Below, in pieces: positions 20,161 through 29,495 of a DNA stretch of 64,000 nucleotides. The stretch's first letter is position 1. The number at the start of each line of letters is the position of its first letter. The position numbers and the translations under genes are program-made. The stretch lies in assembly GCA_019828565.1 (NCBI GenBank), contig JAHDYR010000069.1, positions 310,001 to 374,000 on the forward strand, read 5' to 3'. Below the pieces are notes generated by a model. It was given only the letters and a program-made list of their open reading frames with translations. It was not told where the DNA came from and searched no databases. The DNA comes from Carpediemonas membranifera. Taxonomy: Eukaryota > Fornicata.

Positions 20161-20847
20161 ATGCCGGAGGCGAAGGTGATCGAAGCGAGTAAGCGCTTAT
20201 ACAGGGAAGGTTTTGGGATTGTGGAGATCGCCGCGATCCTGAACGTCCCTGTTTCAGCGTTTCGGGCCCAAATGCTCTCAGACGGTGACAAGAGAAGCAA
20301 AAAGTGTTCGAACAAACGAGTTCGAACTAGAAGCTTATCTCTTATCGTTCACGAGGGTAGCCAGGCTTTCATCGACGAAAACTCAGTTGAGATTTCCTCC
20401 ATCACCCCCGCCTACGAGCTTACAGAGACGCTATACGACAGCCTCGGGTCTATCAGCGACGGGGAGGGATTCTCGCCTCTTTCCCAGTCCTCCTACTCGT
20501 ACTCTTGCGGCGACAACACGACAGTCTCTATTGAATACTCCCCCAAGACGACATCTCTCGCACTTGTTACCGCAAACGACTACCAGGACTCGCTCACGAC
20601 TGCTACATTCACTGATGATGAACAGCCCGATTCAGCCTCGGATTTGGTTACTGAATGCCCGTCTGAAGTCGCATACCTCTCCGAGGGCGATGAGGAGCTC
20701 GGCTCACATCAAATTATTGAACCGGTTGGGTCGGTTAAGTCGGTTGGGTCAGGTGAAGACCATGGGAGGATCAGCTGCGATCTCTTTCGGGCGATTCGTC
20801 GGGGCATCAGAGTGGTTGTTGCGGTCGTGTCTGTTCTTACAATTTAA
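20161..20847 (+). CDS. Hypothetical acidic protein with HTH-like N-terminus
   Basis: 228 residues from the ATG at 20161; I do not recognise it. The N-terminus (LYREGFGIVEIAAILNVPVS) looks like a helix-turn-helix. A short basic patch (KRSKKCSNKRVRTRS) follows, then a long Ser/Thr/Asp-rich acidic region, probably disordered, and a hydrophobic last 14 residues. The frame is open upstream to 20120. An ATG at 20056 plus a possible 33-nt intron (20087-20119, GTATCT...TTTTTAG) would add 21 residues and join in frame, so the true start may be 20056. Coding status is supported by length and composition only. Confidence 0.5.
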   Translation: MPEAKVIEASKRLYREGFGIVEIAAILNVPVSAFRAQMLSDGDKRSKKCSNKRVRTRSLSLIVHEGSQAFIDENSVEISSITPAYELTETLYDSLGSISDGEGFSPLSQSSYSYSCGDNTTVSIEYSPKTTSLALVTANDYQDSLTTATFTDDEQPDSASDLVTECPSEVAYLSEGDEELGSHQIIEPVGSVKSVGSGEDHGRISCDLFRAIRRGIRVVVAVVSVLTI

Positions 20848-21067
20848 GGTCTGTATTTAAGCAGGCCGACTCGGTTTCATTTCTTATTCACTTTTTATCC
20901 CATTTGCATTAAACATTTTATCTCCTGGGATGTGGCTTTCACAGACTAAATACGCTCGAACTCCTTGCACGGCAAACACAAGCAGAAACATCCGTGTTGC
21001 TGGGCTTGGAACTTCATGGAGCGGAGTTTAATCAATTGATGAACCAAGGCTTCACCCGCTCGCTTGC

Positions 21068-21733
21068 TCACCCCGCGACCATGTTCGGGTCGGCCACTTC
21101 CATCACCGTCAGCTGGCACGGTTCACCACCTCTTGCTGTCACAGTGAACTCAGCATACGGTTGGATCTGGCAGCTGTCGGTTGGATGGTCCAGGTCGAAC
21201 ACGGCTCTCTCTCTCTTAGGCCCATGAGTCGAGTGCGTTTCGACTGTGGCTCGGCCATGGTTGAGGGTGAGGTTGATGAACCTCGGCTCAGTGTTGTCTG
21301 CCCCGCCTACTGCGCTGTCTTCGTATACTACGTCGGCGTCTTCCGTGGAGGGCTGGACAACAAGGATGAAAGTCTTGAACAGTTCGAGTTCGTGCGGTAT
21401 TTCAGTGTAGCTGACACCGTGGGAGTCGCTAATGGACTCAAAGAGGAGCTGCTGGCTGTCGGCGGGCATGCCGTCTCTGCATTGACTGTGGCGGGGCATG
21501 TGCGGAGAACCCGATGACTTTCCGAGGCTATTTGACGACTGGATTTCTTCAGATGATACTCTCTTTGTCTTTCGTTGCCTAATTTGTGGCGTATTTGGCT
21601 TTGGGACCACGCCAACTACAACGCCGTCCGTGCCGTAAACAAAGCGACGCCTGCCTGCTACAGTCTCTCCAGCCAGTCTGTCTATCTTTTTGATGCGCTT
21701 GGATCGTCGTGTAGATGCAGTATTATTTGCCAT
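21068..21733 (-). CDS. Hypothetical protein, possible CENP-C/Mif2-like
   Basis: 221 residues starting MANNTASTRRSKRIKKIDRL. The frame runs upstream through a repeated promoter-like element but has no ATG supported there. Residues 9-45 have RRSKRIKK followed by FVYGTDGVVVGVV, reminiscent of the CENP-C motif (RRSkR...) although the conserved P..YW part is missing. The middle is polar and probably disordered. The last 100 residues are beta-rich (INLTLNHGRATVE, then CQIQPYAEFTV and EPCQLTVMEVADP), with spacing like a cupin fold, the dimerisation domain of CENP-C. If correct it would bind CENP-A nucleosomes at centromeres. The assignment is inference from short motifs. Confidence 0.35.
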   Translation of the reverse strand: MANNTASTRRSKRIKKIDRLAGETVAGRRRFVYGTDGVVVGVVPKPNTPQIRQRKTKRVSSEEIQSSNSLGKSSGSPHMPRHSQCRDGMPADSQQLLFESISDSHGVSYTEIPHELELFKTFILVVQPSTEDADVVYEDSAVGGADNTEPRFINLTLNHGRATVETHSTHGPKRERAVFDLDHPTDSCQIQPYAEFTVTARGGEPCQLTVMEVADPNMVAG

Positions 21734-21781
21734 TAGGCGAAAAACACGCCAACAAGTTCTGTCATAAACTGCGAATAAGGC

Positions 21782-21847
21782 GACTGAGGTTTCGATACAA
21801 CAAGAGTCTGTTTTACTGCTTGCACTGTGCACTCTATGATACTTCAG
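21782..21847 (-). promoter_or_regulatory. Duplicated 66-bp promoter-like element, copy 1
   Basis: Lies 49-114 bases upstream of the minus-strand start at 21733. It matches 49518-49584, upstream of another minus-strand gene, with about six differences and one length change. Between it and the start sits CGCAGTTTATG (minus strand, 21763-21773). Confidence 0.5.
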
Positions 21848-21927
21848 CGACGAAAATTGTGCCGACACGGGCACAACCATGCTCTCTTTCCAGGCCATGC
21901 CGTCATAAACCTTGTTTATTATCATCA

Positions 21928-23241
21928 TCAGGGCATGAGGTTGCGCTTGCGGGCCTCAGCGGTGAGGTTGGCGCGATCGTCGGGGTGGGCGATAGCAATC
22001 AGGGCCTTAGCGCGTTCCTCGAGGGACTTGCCCCAGAGCTTGGCGATGCCGTACTCGGTTACGACGTAGTCGATGTCGTAGCGGCCGGTGACGACGCCAG
22101 CGCCCTGCTTGATCCAGGGGACGATGCGGGCCGCGCCCTTCTTGGTGCGGGAGGGCAGGGCGATGATGGGCTTGCCGCCCTCGGACATGGCGGCGCCGCG
22201 CATGAAGTCGAGCTGGCCTCCAACGCCAGAGTGGATACGGGTGCCGATCGAGTCGGCGACAGATTGTCCAGTGAGGTCAACCTCGATGGCTCCGTTGACG
22301 GCGATGACCTTGGGGTTCTGGGCGATGACTCTCGGGTCGTTGGTCCAGTCGACGTTCATCATCATGAGGCCGGGGTGGTCGTTGATCGTCTCGAACAGGC
22401 GGGCCGAGCCGAGGGCGAAGGAGGCGACCATGCGGTTGGGCATGACGGCCTTCTTGGCGTTGTTGATGACGCCCTTCTGCATGAGGTCGACGACGCCCTC
22501 GCTGAGCATCTCAGTGTGGACGCCGAGGTCCTTGTGGCTGGTCAGGAAGCCCATGACAGCGTCAGGGACACCACCGAAGCCGATCTGGAGGGTAGAGCCG
22601 TCCTCGATAAGAGAGGCTACGTTCTTGCCGATAGTCTGCTCAATCTCGCCGCCGGCGCGGGAGGCGTTGCAGTGGAGGGGCATCGCCTCCTCGCAGAGGA
22701 CGTCAACCTCGTCCATGTGGACCGTGGCGTCGCCGAAGGTGCGGGGGAAGTTGGGGTTGATCATGCCGATGACGTGGCGGGAGTGATCCATGGCGACCTT
22801 CGTGGCGATGACGTTCGAGCCGAGGGACATGAAGCCGTGGCGATCGGGCGGGGAGCACTGGATGATGGTCGTGTCGACGGGGAAGTCCTTGCTGCGGATG
22901 AGCTTGGGGATCTGGTGGAGCATGATGGGCGTCATGGTCGCGTGGGGCTGGTTCACCTCGTTGCGGACGTTGTGGGCGACGAACTCGGCGTTCATCTTGA
23001 AGCTCTTGGAGAACTCCTTCTTGGCGTAGTCCGCAGAGCCCTCAGTGTGAACGTGGCACACCTCAACGTTGGAGAGGCTCTCGTGGCGACGAACCATGGC
23101 CTCAACGAGAGGAGTGGGTGTCGCAGAGGTGCCGTGAAGCCAAACACGGGTGTTGGAACGGATTCCCTTGACGGCGGAATCGACAGAGACAAGTTTGGGA
23201 GCCATTGCGATGGAGAAGAACTTCCGTGACTGCGCACGCAT
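21928..23241 (-). CDS. ASCT: Acetyl-CoA hydrolase / acetate:succinate CoA-transferase
   Basis: 437 residues from the ATG at 23241, or 425 from 23205. It is a full-length acetyl-CoA hydrolase/transferase family protein: CSPPDRHGFMSLG, GFGGVPDAVMGFL, the LSEGVVDLMQKGVINN region carrying the catalytic glutamate, FALGSARLFETIND, GQLDFMRGAAMS (the family's GGQxDF), and a C-terminal VVTEYGIAKLWGKSLEERAKALI. Such enzymes exchange CoA between acetyl-CoA and succinate in anaerobic protists (hydrogenosome-type metabolism), or hydrolyse acetyl-CoA. The longer start adds MRAQSRKFFSIA, an Arg/Ser-rich leader that could target a mitochondrion-related organelle. The TKL kinase gene lies just upstream on the same strand, with 140 bases between. 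Confidence 0.93.
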   Translation of the reverse strand: MRAQSRKFFSIAMAPKLVSVDSAVKGIRSNTRVWLHGTSATPTPLVEAMVRRHESLSNVEVCHVHTEGSADYAKKEFSKSFKMNAEFVAHNVRNEVNQPHATMTPIMLHQIPKLIRSKDFPVDTTIIQCSPPDRHGFMSLGSNVIATKVAMDHSRHVIGMINPNFPRTFGDATVHMDEVDVLCEEAMPLHCNASRAGGEIEQTIGKNVASLIEDGSTLQIGFGGVPDAVMGFLTSHKDLGVHTEMLSEGVVDLMQKGVINNAKKAVMPNRMVASFALGSARLFETINDHPGLMMMNVDWTNDPRVIAQNPKVIAVNGAIEVDLTGQSVADSIGTRIHSGVGGQLDFMRGAAMSEGGKPIIALPSRTKKGAARIVPWIKQGAGVVTGRYDIDYVVTEYGIAKLWGKSLEERAKALIAIAHPDDRANLTAEARKRNLMP

Positions 23242-23381
23242 CCCAGGATCCAGATACGCATGAAGATCCAGAGCAGATCTTGACTCCCGCGGACCAAGAA
23301 GCAGCCACAACCACCATGTATTTTCTTACCCAGCTCTCGACTCACTCATATCTCAATCAAATTCATTCAAATCTTTACTAC

Positions 23382-26300
23382 TCACTCGCGCACCGAGTAA
23401 TCGCTCCAAAAGGCATCGCCCGTGAGCATAGAGCCCACAGTCTCGTTGGTCTCGGCCACCGTGTGGAGCACGCCCAGTCCAGCAAAGGCAGGCGGGTTAG
23501 CATCCTTGGAAGCAGCCTTCTTCGGAGCAGGAGCAGAGACACTCACGCTGTCAGCGCTCATCTGGCTGGAGCTCAGAGAGAGCGAGCCGGAGCCGTCGAA
23601 GCTGGCGTCATCTGTGGCGGCGAGACTGGCGTCACTGATCACAGAGAAGTGGACAGAAGCGAGTGCCGGGTCCATGTCCGGATCGGGCATGCTTCCAGGG
23701 TCCATGGCGATAGTCTCGAGCCGTTTGACGATCTCAGCAAATGTGGGGCGAGTCGTCGGGTGGTGTGCCCAGCACTTGGTCATGAGCTCAGCCATCCAGC
23801 CAGGGATAGCCTCGGGTACTGCGGGCCTCTTCCTACCCTTGACATGGCGAGCGATCTCGTACATGCCCATGCCGGTGTACGGGAAGGTACGGGTGGCGAG
23901 CTCCCAGAGCAGGATGCCGAAGGAGTAGACGTCGGCCATCTCAGTAAACGGCTCGAGGAGGAAGACCTCGGGGGCCGTCCAGGGCGGTGAGCAGTGGAGA
24001 CGACCGTCAGTTGTCTGGTGACCGTTTCCGAAGCCCGTGACCTTACTCAGGCCAAAGTCTGCGATCTTGGCGCGCCCGTTGACCATGAGTACGTTCAGAC
24101 TCTTCAGATCCCTGTGCTGCACCCCATTAGCGTATATGAACGCCATGCCCTCGGCCACGTCCTTGGCGATGGCCAGCCTGGTCTCCCACCGCAGGGGCTG
24201 GTGGTTCCTGAGAATGTTGGTCAGGCTCTGCTCGGCAAACTGCATGGCGATGAGTATGGTGTCTGCTGTCTGGGCGACTCCGTAGAGTTGGATCACAGAG
24301 TCGTGGCGGAGCTTGGAGTGCACTTTAAGCTCACGGAGAATCATCTGACGGTGCTTGTCGTCGACTCCGCCGACAGGAATAGTCTTGATCGCGGCCTTGG
24401 CGTTGTAGTACGTCCCTTCAAAGATCTCACCGAAGCCCCCCTTCGCTATGGACTTTCCCACGGCGATCGACTGGACGGGAACGAAGAAAGGGTCAGTGGG
24501 GTCAATGAGAAGCTCCCCCTCATGGGCGTCGAGCAGCTTGTTGTTGTTCGCTGGACCTAGGGCCCTGGTATTGTCTTCGTAGTCCTCCTTGGACGCCGTG
24601 TCGAGACGGAGGCGGACACTGGAGACGTCCACGTTGCGGAGGAGACGGCGACCCAGAAGTGACTGCGAGGCAGAGGTCGAGGAGGACATGGACGAGAAGT
24701 TCGAGTCGAAGGTCGACCCGTCGGTCTCATCAGTTGATGAGACACGTCGGGCGCGCTTCTTCCCGGCCTTGGCGGGGACAGGCTGCATTGGCGTGAGACC
24801 GAGAAGGGACTCGGCAAGCTGTGTGATCTGGAGCGATGACTGGGAGACCATCTCGGACCCGCCATCGGTCGTGGCGCGGGACTGGGCGATCGTGGCGTCT
24901 CTGCGGGCCTGGTCAACCCACTGGTCGCTGGCGTACTCCCTGAGCAGCTCTCTGGCGTTGAATAGCGTGTGGGCGATCGCCTTGAGGTTCTCCTCATCCC
25001 AGCAGTCATCATTTGATGAGGCCGGAGCTTCCGGGCTTCCGGCAGCGGTCTTATCCAGCAACATGTACTTGACGATGAACCTCGCCGCGTGGGACAGGAT
25101 TTCGGCCTGGCGCTTGTTCGTGCGGACATGCGGTGCGAGGACCACTACAGAAGCCGCAGCGGCGAGGATACCGCTCACGAGCTGCTCTTGACTGGACTCC
25201 CGGAAGTCAACCTGGGCGGGATCCATAGCAGCCGAAGGAATGGCGTCACTTACAGCGGGGGAGAGCTTGGCCTGTGTCCTCGGTGTGATTCCAAGGACAG
25301 AGAAGACGGCCTCAGACGAGATCTGGTCGATCGGTATGAACGGTACCTCGACGGACTCGGGCAGGCAGTCGGGCTCGCTGAACGGGGTGAATGAACGCTC
25401 TGACGACTCAAGACCTGCCGAGCTCTCGAGGTCGGCGGGGGCAGTAAGGGAGAGGCGGGTCTTGGCGCTGCGGAGGCGGGGGATGAGGAAGAGGACAGAG
25501 ACGACAGTCATGGTGATGGTCGAGGCCGCGAGGAGGCCGATGACAACCACGAGGAGGACGGAGACGGAGGTGCCGATAGAACCGACCAGGACGGTCAAGA
25601 GCCACTCGTCGGCGGGTGTGTCGCGTGTGGTTGGGACCGTACCGGAGAAAATTTCATTTCCGGCAATTTTCACGACGAGGTTGCCGGAGGATGAGGTGGC
25701 GTCGATTGTGGCGATGGCGTCGACGGTGGCAGTATCGATCTGGACTGGAACCCGAGCGCACACGGTGCCGTTGACAACGCGAGGCGTGATGCTGGTCCCG
25801 TCGAGCACGAACAAGACGCCCGTGACGCCGATAAACTCTGCGGCCGTGAGTTCAATGCAGACATCGCTGCCCTCCTCGAGCACCGAGTCCTCTGTGAGGC
25901 GAGGTGTGAACGCGCCGACCATGGCAGCGGCAGTGACGGTGGTCTCGGAGCTGAGGCATTGGATGGCAGAGTCGAGCCGGGCCGAGTCGAAGGGTAGGGT
26001 CGACCCGAGGCCGTGGACGGTCTGGGCAGTCGCGCAGACGGGTGATGTCATCCGGCTAGACATGGAGAGGCCGTCAAAGAGCGCGGTTGCCGCGGGGAAC
26101 TCGAAGTTAGAGTTGAGGGAGAGTGTCAGTGACCCGGCAGTGGAGTCGGCAAGAGTGTAGCCGATAGTCACATTAGTAGCGGCGCCCTCGACAGACAAGG
26201 GCAGCACGGGGACAAGGAAAGTCGCCGAGGACGTGGGCGAGTCGAGGACTTTGCAGGCAAAGATGTCGGTGCCGACCTTGGCGGAAGCAGAGGCCACGCC

Positions 26301-28493
26301 AACGCTGAGAACGGCCGTGTCGAAGGCAATGGCCTGGCTCAAAGTGCTGCCGACCCCGATCACGAGAGTATCCGTGACAAAAGGAGTGCACCCGACGTGA
26401 CCAAAGCCGTCGGCAGGAGTGCTGGTGCGTATGGGGCAGGCAGCGCACGTGACCTGGCCGGCAGACTCGGCATACGTGCCGTTGTCGCAGGGAGTGCATT
26501 CAGTCGCCCCATAAACGCCCGAGGCAGACCCGGCCGGGCAGGGGACCATGTTCGACGCCCCCGCGGCCGTGTAGAAGCCGGGCTCGGCGTCAAGACACAT
26601 AGAGCCAGCCACAGCAGAGTATGTACCAGCTAGGCACTCGGTGCAGGCTGAGTCACCTGCAGTGCCGGGGGAACAGGCCGTGTTGTTGATACACGTCGTC
26701 TTGTCCGAAGAGACAGAGAACCCGGCAGGACAGGCGACCTCAGTGAGTCTGGTGGGAGGGACGTAGTGGTCTGGTGATGGAGCTTGGCACATGGCGCCGG
26801 GTTGGTCAGAGAAAGTGCCAGGTTCACACGCGACACACGAGCTGCTGCCGTCACTGCCGGCGGGGCATGCTGTGTCATAGATACACGTGTAGTGGTCAGG
26901 GTCGGCGGCGTAGTCGGCGGGGCACGCCACAGCCGCGGTCCGGTCGGCCAGGGGGACGTAAAGCTCTGAGCCAGCCGTGACGCACAGTGTGCCCTCAGCG
27001 GGGGAGTACGTGCCGAGCGGGCATAGCGTGCACCGCGTGCCGTCAGTCGTCTGGTAGCCCGCGGGGCAGGAGTCGCCCACGGTCTGGGTGCAAGTGGATG
27101 CCTTGGCAGCAGAGGTGTATGGGTAAGGGCAGGCGACCTGGGCGATGTGGGATGAGTGCTCCGCGACGTAGAAGCCCGCGTTGGCAGTGATGCACTCAAC
27201 CGCCCCTAGGTCATTGGAGTAAGTCCCAGCAGGACAGACAAGGCATGTGTCAGCGTAAAAGTCGGAGTATTCGCCTCTGGCACACGGGAAGGCACAGTTG
27301 ACGCCGTCAGTGGATTTCATAGACGGCGGGCATGTGGCATTGAACGTATGGACACTGCCTGACTCAGCGATGACGTACCGCTCGAATGCCTCGAGTGAGG
27401 CAGCCATGCCCATCCCAGTCCCGCCAAAGGGCGACGGGATGGTCCAGGAGAGGTGGTATTCCCCGCCAGTGAGCGAGCTATAGACGTACGCGATACCGTC
27501 CGACTCGACGGTCGAGTTGGGGGCTCCGACTACCATAGTGTTGAAGCCATTGCTGCCATGAGCAGCGCCGAGGGTCGACCCGAAGTGGGCATAGGCTGAA
27601 GGGTTAGGGTTAGCCGCGAACAGGTGGTCTGCGCTCGCGTAGGGGCCGCTGGCGGTGTTGTCGATGATGAAGCCATGAACACAGCCGGCCTCGGGGTACC
27701 CTGCGACCGTGCAGTCGGGATCAGTGACGTAGAGATGATCGTAGTACATCGAGAGAGCAGCACCGAAGCGCTTGGCTCCCTGAGAGGCCTCGGGGATGAT
27801 CTCACGGCCGTCTGAAGGGTCAACCTGCTCTACGAAGGTCGGGCTGTAGATAAAGACCTTGGCAGCACCGGGGTTGCTGATGTAGTAGAAGCTCTGGTAA
27901 ACTACCACGCCAGTGCCGAAGCTGTCGCCCGTGTTGGCCGAGTCGGGGGCAAAGGCACTACCCACCGACCAAGCGGTAGACAGGGAGCAGACGTACACCG
28001 CGCCCGTGTCGCTGTTGCGGCCAGGAGCGCCCACAAGGATGGTGTTCCCCTCAATGGAGATAGACCAGCCAAAATGGTCGCCGGGCTGAGCGTCGGGGGC
28101 AGTGAGGAGCGTAGGATCAGTGTCAATGGCATATCCACTGCGTGTGAAGACAAAAACTGCACCGGCCTCCGAGTTATACCCGTAAGCGCCGACTGCGAGG
28201 TGCTCCGTCGTCATGTTCATGGCCTGAGGGTTAACGCCAAGATACATGCCCGTCGCGAAGCTGTCCGGCTGAAGTTTGACGACAGAAACCCACTCTTCGT
28301 TTTCCATACGGTACACATACAGAGCTCCAACGACGTCGGAGTCATCATTCGGTGCATACGGGTCGGAAACTACCAGCGAGAGCTCGTCTGAACACAGGGT
28401 CTTGCCAAACGTCGCAGAAGTGCTGTTGATAGACTTTCTACACCACACAAGTGAGAATAGTAGGCTCAGAATGAGCCAATGCAGAACTTGCAT
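23382..28493 (-). CDS. Receptor-like TKL protein kinase with FG-GAP and Cys-rich ectodomain
   Basis: 1703 residues. The start at 28493 gives a clear signal peptide (MQVLHWLILSLLFSLVWC). Residues about 20-370 carry integrin-alpha-type FG-GAP repeats (LAVGAYGYNSEAGAVFVF, ILVGAPGRNSDTGAVYV and others). Residues about 400-705 hold GCC2/GCC3 ephrin-receptor-like Cys-rich repeats (CPAGTYS, CPAGY, CTECLAGTYS). A beta-rich juxtamembrane region and a hydrophobic segment at about 966-1004 follow. The cytoplasmic part has a linker and a kinase domain (about 1343-1598) with GKSIAKGGFGEIFEG, HRDLKSLNV, DFGLS and WTAPE, typical of TKL kinases. A Ser-rich tail ends it. It is probably a surface receptor Ser/Thr kinase. 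The ligand is unknown. There is no intron in 5.1 kb. Confidence 0.9.
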   Translation of the reverse strand: MQVLHWLILSLLFSLVWCRKSINSTSATFGKTLCSDELSLVVSDPYAPNDDSDVVGALYVYRMENEEWVSVVKLQPDSFATGMYLGVNPQAMNMTTEHLAVGAYGYNSEAGAVFVFTRSGYAIDTDPTLLTAPDAQPGDHFGWSISIEGNTILVGAPGRNSDTGAVYVCSLSTAWSVGSAFAPDSANTGDSFGTGVVVYQSFYYISNPGAAKVFIYSPTFVEQVDPSDGREIIPEASQGAKRFGAALSMYYDHLYVTDPDCTVAGYPEAGCVHGFIIDNTASGPYASADHLFAANPNPSAYAHFGSTLGAAHGSNGFNTMVVGAPNSTVESDGIAYVYSSLTGGEYHLSWTIPSPFGGTGMGMAASLEAFERYVIAESGSVHTFNATCPPSMKSTDGVNCAFPCARGEYSDFYADTCLVCPAGTYSNDLGAVECITANAGFYVAEHSSHIAQVACPYPYTSAAKASTCTQTVGDSCPAGYQTTDGTRCTLCPLGTYSPAEGTLCVTAGSELYVPLADRTAAVACPADYAADPDHYTCIYDTACPAGSDGSSSCVACEPGTFSDQPGAMCQAPSPDHYVPPTRLTEVACPAGFSVSSDKTTCINNTACSPGTAGDSACTECLAGTYSAVAGSMCLDAEPGFYTAAGASNMVPCPAGSASGVYGATECTPCDNGTYAESAGQVTCAACPIRTSTPADGFGHVGCTPFVTDTLVIGVGSTLSQAIAFDTAVLSVGVASASAKVGTDIFACKVLDSPTSSATFLVPVLPLSVEGAATNVTIGYTLADSTAGSLTLSLNSNFEFPAATALFDGLSMSSRMTSPVCATAQTVHGLGSTLPFDSARLDSAIQCLSSETTVTAAAMVGAFTPRLTEDSVLEEGSDVCIELTAAEFIGVTGVLFVLDGTSITPRVVNGTVCARVPVQIDTATVDAIATIDATSSSGNLVVKIAGNEIFSGTVPTTRDTPADEWLLTVLVGSIGTSVSVLLVVVIGLLAASTITMTVVSVLFLIPRLRSAKTRLSLTAPADLESSAGLESSERSFTPFSEPDCLPESVEVPFIPIDQISSEAVFSVLGITPRTQAKLSPAVSDAIPSAAMDPAQVDFRESSQEQLVSGILAAAASVVVLAPHVRTNKRQAEILSHAARFIVKYMLLDKTAAGSPEAPASSNDDCWDEENLKAIAHTLFNARELLREYASDQWVDQARRDATIAQSRATTDGGSEMVSQSSLQITQLAESLLGLTPMQPVPAKAGKKRARRVSSTDETDGSTFDSNFSSMSSSTSASQSLLGRRLLRNVDVSSVRLRLDTASKEDYEDNTRALGPANNNKLLDAHEGELLIDPTDPFFVPVQSIAVGKSIAKGGFGEIFEGTYYNAKAAIKTIPVGGVDDKHRQMILRELKVHSKLRHDSVIQLYGVAQTADTILIAMQFAEQSLTNILRNHQPLRWETRLAIAKDVAEGMAFIYANGVQHRDLKSLNVLMVNGRAKIADFGLSKVTGFGNGHQTTDGRLHCSPPWTAPEVFLLEPFTEMADVYSFGILLWELATRTFPYTGMGMYEIARHVKGRKRPAVPEAIPGWMAELMTKCWAHHPTTRPTFAEIVKRLETIAMDPGSMPDPDMDPALASVHFSVISDASLAATDDASFDGSGSLSLSSSQMSADSVSVSAPAPKKAASKDANPPAFAGLGVLHTVAETNETVGSMLTGDAFWSDYSVRE

Positions 28494-28802
28494 AGGTTGT
28501 CGAAATCTGTGGTTGGCGGAAGAAAAAGGAGAAAAAATATCCGGACGTCTGGAGGGACTGGGCGATGTGTCAGGGATGAAGTGAGGACGAGCAGTCATAG
28601 TGTAGCTAGTACAGGCCATTTCCCGCTTCTTGGGAGCCTACCTGCCAACTGTAGAAGCATTTGTCAACGTAGATTTCGTTGACATCAAGCCAACCACGAC
28701 GGTCCAAAAATTTATGATAAAGAGCGTGTAAACAGCACTAATAGACGGTGGGAAAGACATGTCCGTCAGTCCCAATGTTCAACAAAGCCGGCATGGCAAC
28801 AA
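28494..28802. other. Intergenic region
   Basis: About 310 bases holding the upstream region of the receptor kinase and the 3' end of the coiled-coil gene. No gene supported. Confidence 0.4.
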
Positions 28803-29348
28803 CTAGCGCCGCTGCCTGTGTCGCCTCCGCTCGCTGCCGCGGGAATATGAATCATCGTACCTGCCCTCCTGCCTGGGTACCGTCTGGGAGTTTTGAAGCA
28901 CCGTCGCCATCATCATGGCCATGTCGTCCATCGTAAACATGGCCTGCCCCGACACAGAGGCGCGACCGGGTGTGGGGACAAGGGAGGGGGTGGCGTGGGG
29001 TATAGCCTGCTGTGACTGGGCCTGTTTTTGAAGCTCAGCGAGCTCGGTCTGCGCTTTGGCTATGTCTGCAGCGAGCGTCTCTTCTTCAGAATCGCTTTCG
29101 GGAAGCGGGCGTTCAAGTCTTTGCAGCTCAGCGGTCTTTTCTTCCAATATATTGATCAGACTGTCTATCTCTGACGAGTTTTCGGTGAGGATGGGCTGCT
29201 GAGACATCTGTAAGTATGGCGCAAGGGCTTCGTATACCTCTCCGACTTCAATAAGTTCCTCAAGCTGTTTCTTCCATTCATCTAGGTCGATGGCTCTTTT
29301 TGAATGAAGCCCTCCTTTCTTCTTTCGAATGCTTTTCGGACCACCCAT
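28803..29348 (-). CDS. Hypothetical small coiled-coil protein
   Basis: 181 residues, not recognised. A basic N-terminus (MGGPKSIRKKKGG) precedes helical, acidic heptad-rich stretches (WKKQLEELIEVGEVYEALAP and a second coiled coil around residues 60-110). A Met-rich segment (TMDDMAMMMA) and a basic RRRHRQRR end follow. Composition and length argue for a real gene. Its 5' end overlaps the non-conserved upstream extension of the Fanzor reading frame on the other strand, another reason to place the Fanzor start further downstream. Confidence 0.55.
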   Translation of the reverse strand: MGGPKSIRKKKGGLHSKRAIDLDEWKKQLEELIEVGEVYEALAPYLQMSQQPILTENSSEIDSLINILEEKTAELQRLERPLPESDSEEETLAADIAKAQTELAELQKQAQSQQAIPHATPSLVPTPGRASVSGQAMFTMDDMAMMMATVLQNSQTVPRQEGRYDDSYSRGSERRRHRQRR

Positions 29349-29435
29349 TGGCGTCGATCAAAATTTTCGTTTGATTACTATGTGTCAACTCGGGCTGCGT
29401 TGGCATCATGTGACCTACGTATCAGAGCTTCGTTT

Positions 29436-29447
29436 GCACAGTTTATA
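29436..29447 (+). promoter_or_regulatory. GCACAGTTTATA promoter-like motif upstream of Fanzor copy 1
   Basis: Same GCAGTTTAT-type word, in sense orientation, as found 15-40 bases upstream of three other start codons in the window (21763, 49498, 63466). Here it sits 49 bases before the proposed Fanzor ATG. Confidence 0.35.
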
Positions 29448-29495
29448 ATTTTCGCACTTTATGTCGCACCGCAGGCACTGGTCAGGCCTGGGTTC

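Noticed and set aside
21715-23229. 504-codon plus-strand open frame opposite the CoA-transferase
   Set aside because: Gly/Val/Asp/Leu-rich shadow caused by third-position GC of the real minus-strand gene; no domain.
25240-26160. 306-codon plus-strand frame opposite the receptor kinase
   Set aside because: Shadow; low-complexity Thr/Val/Arg composition and no motif.
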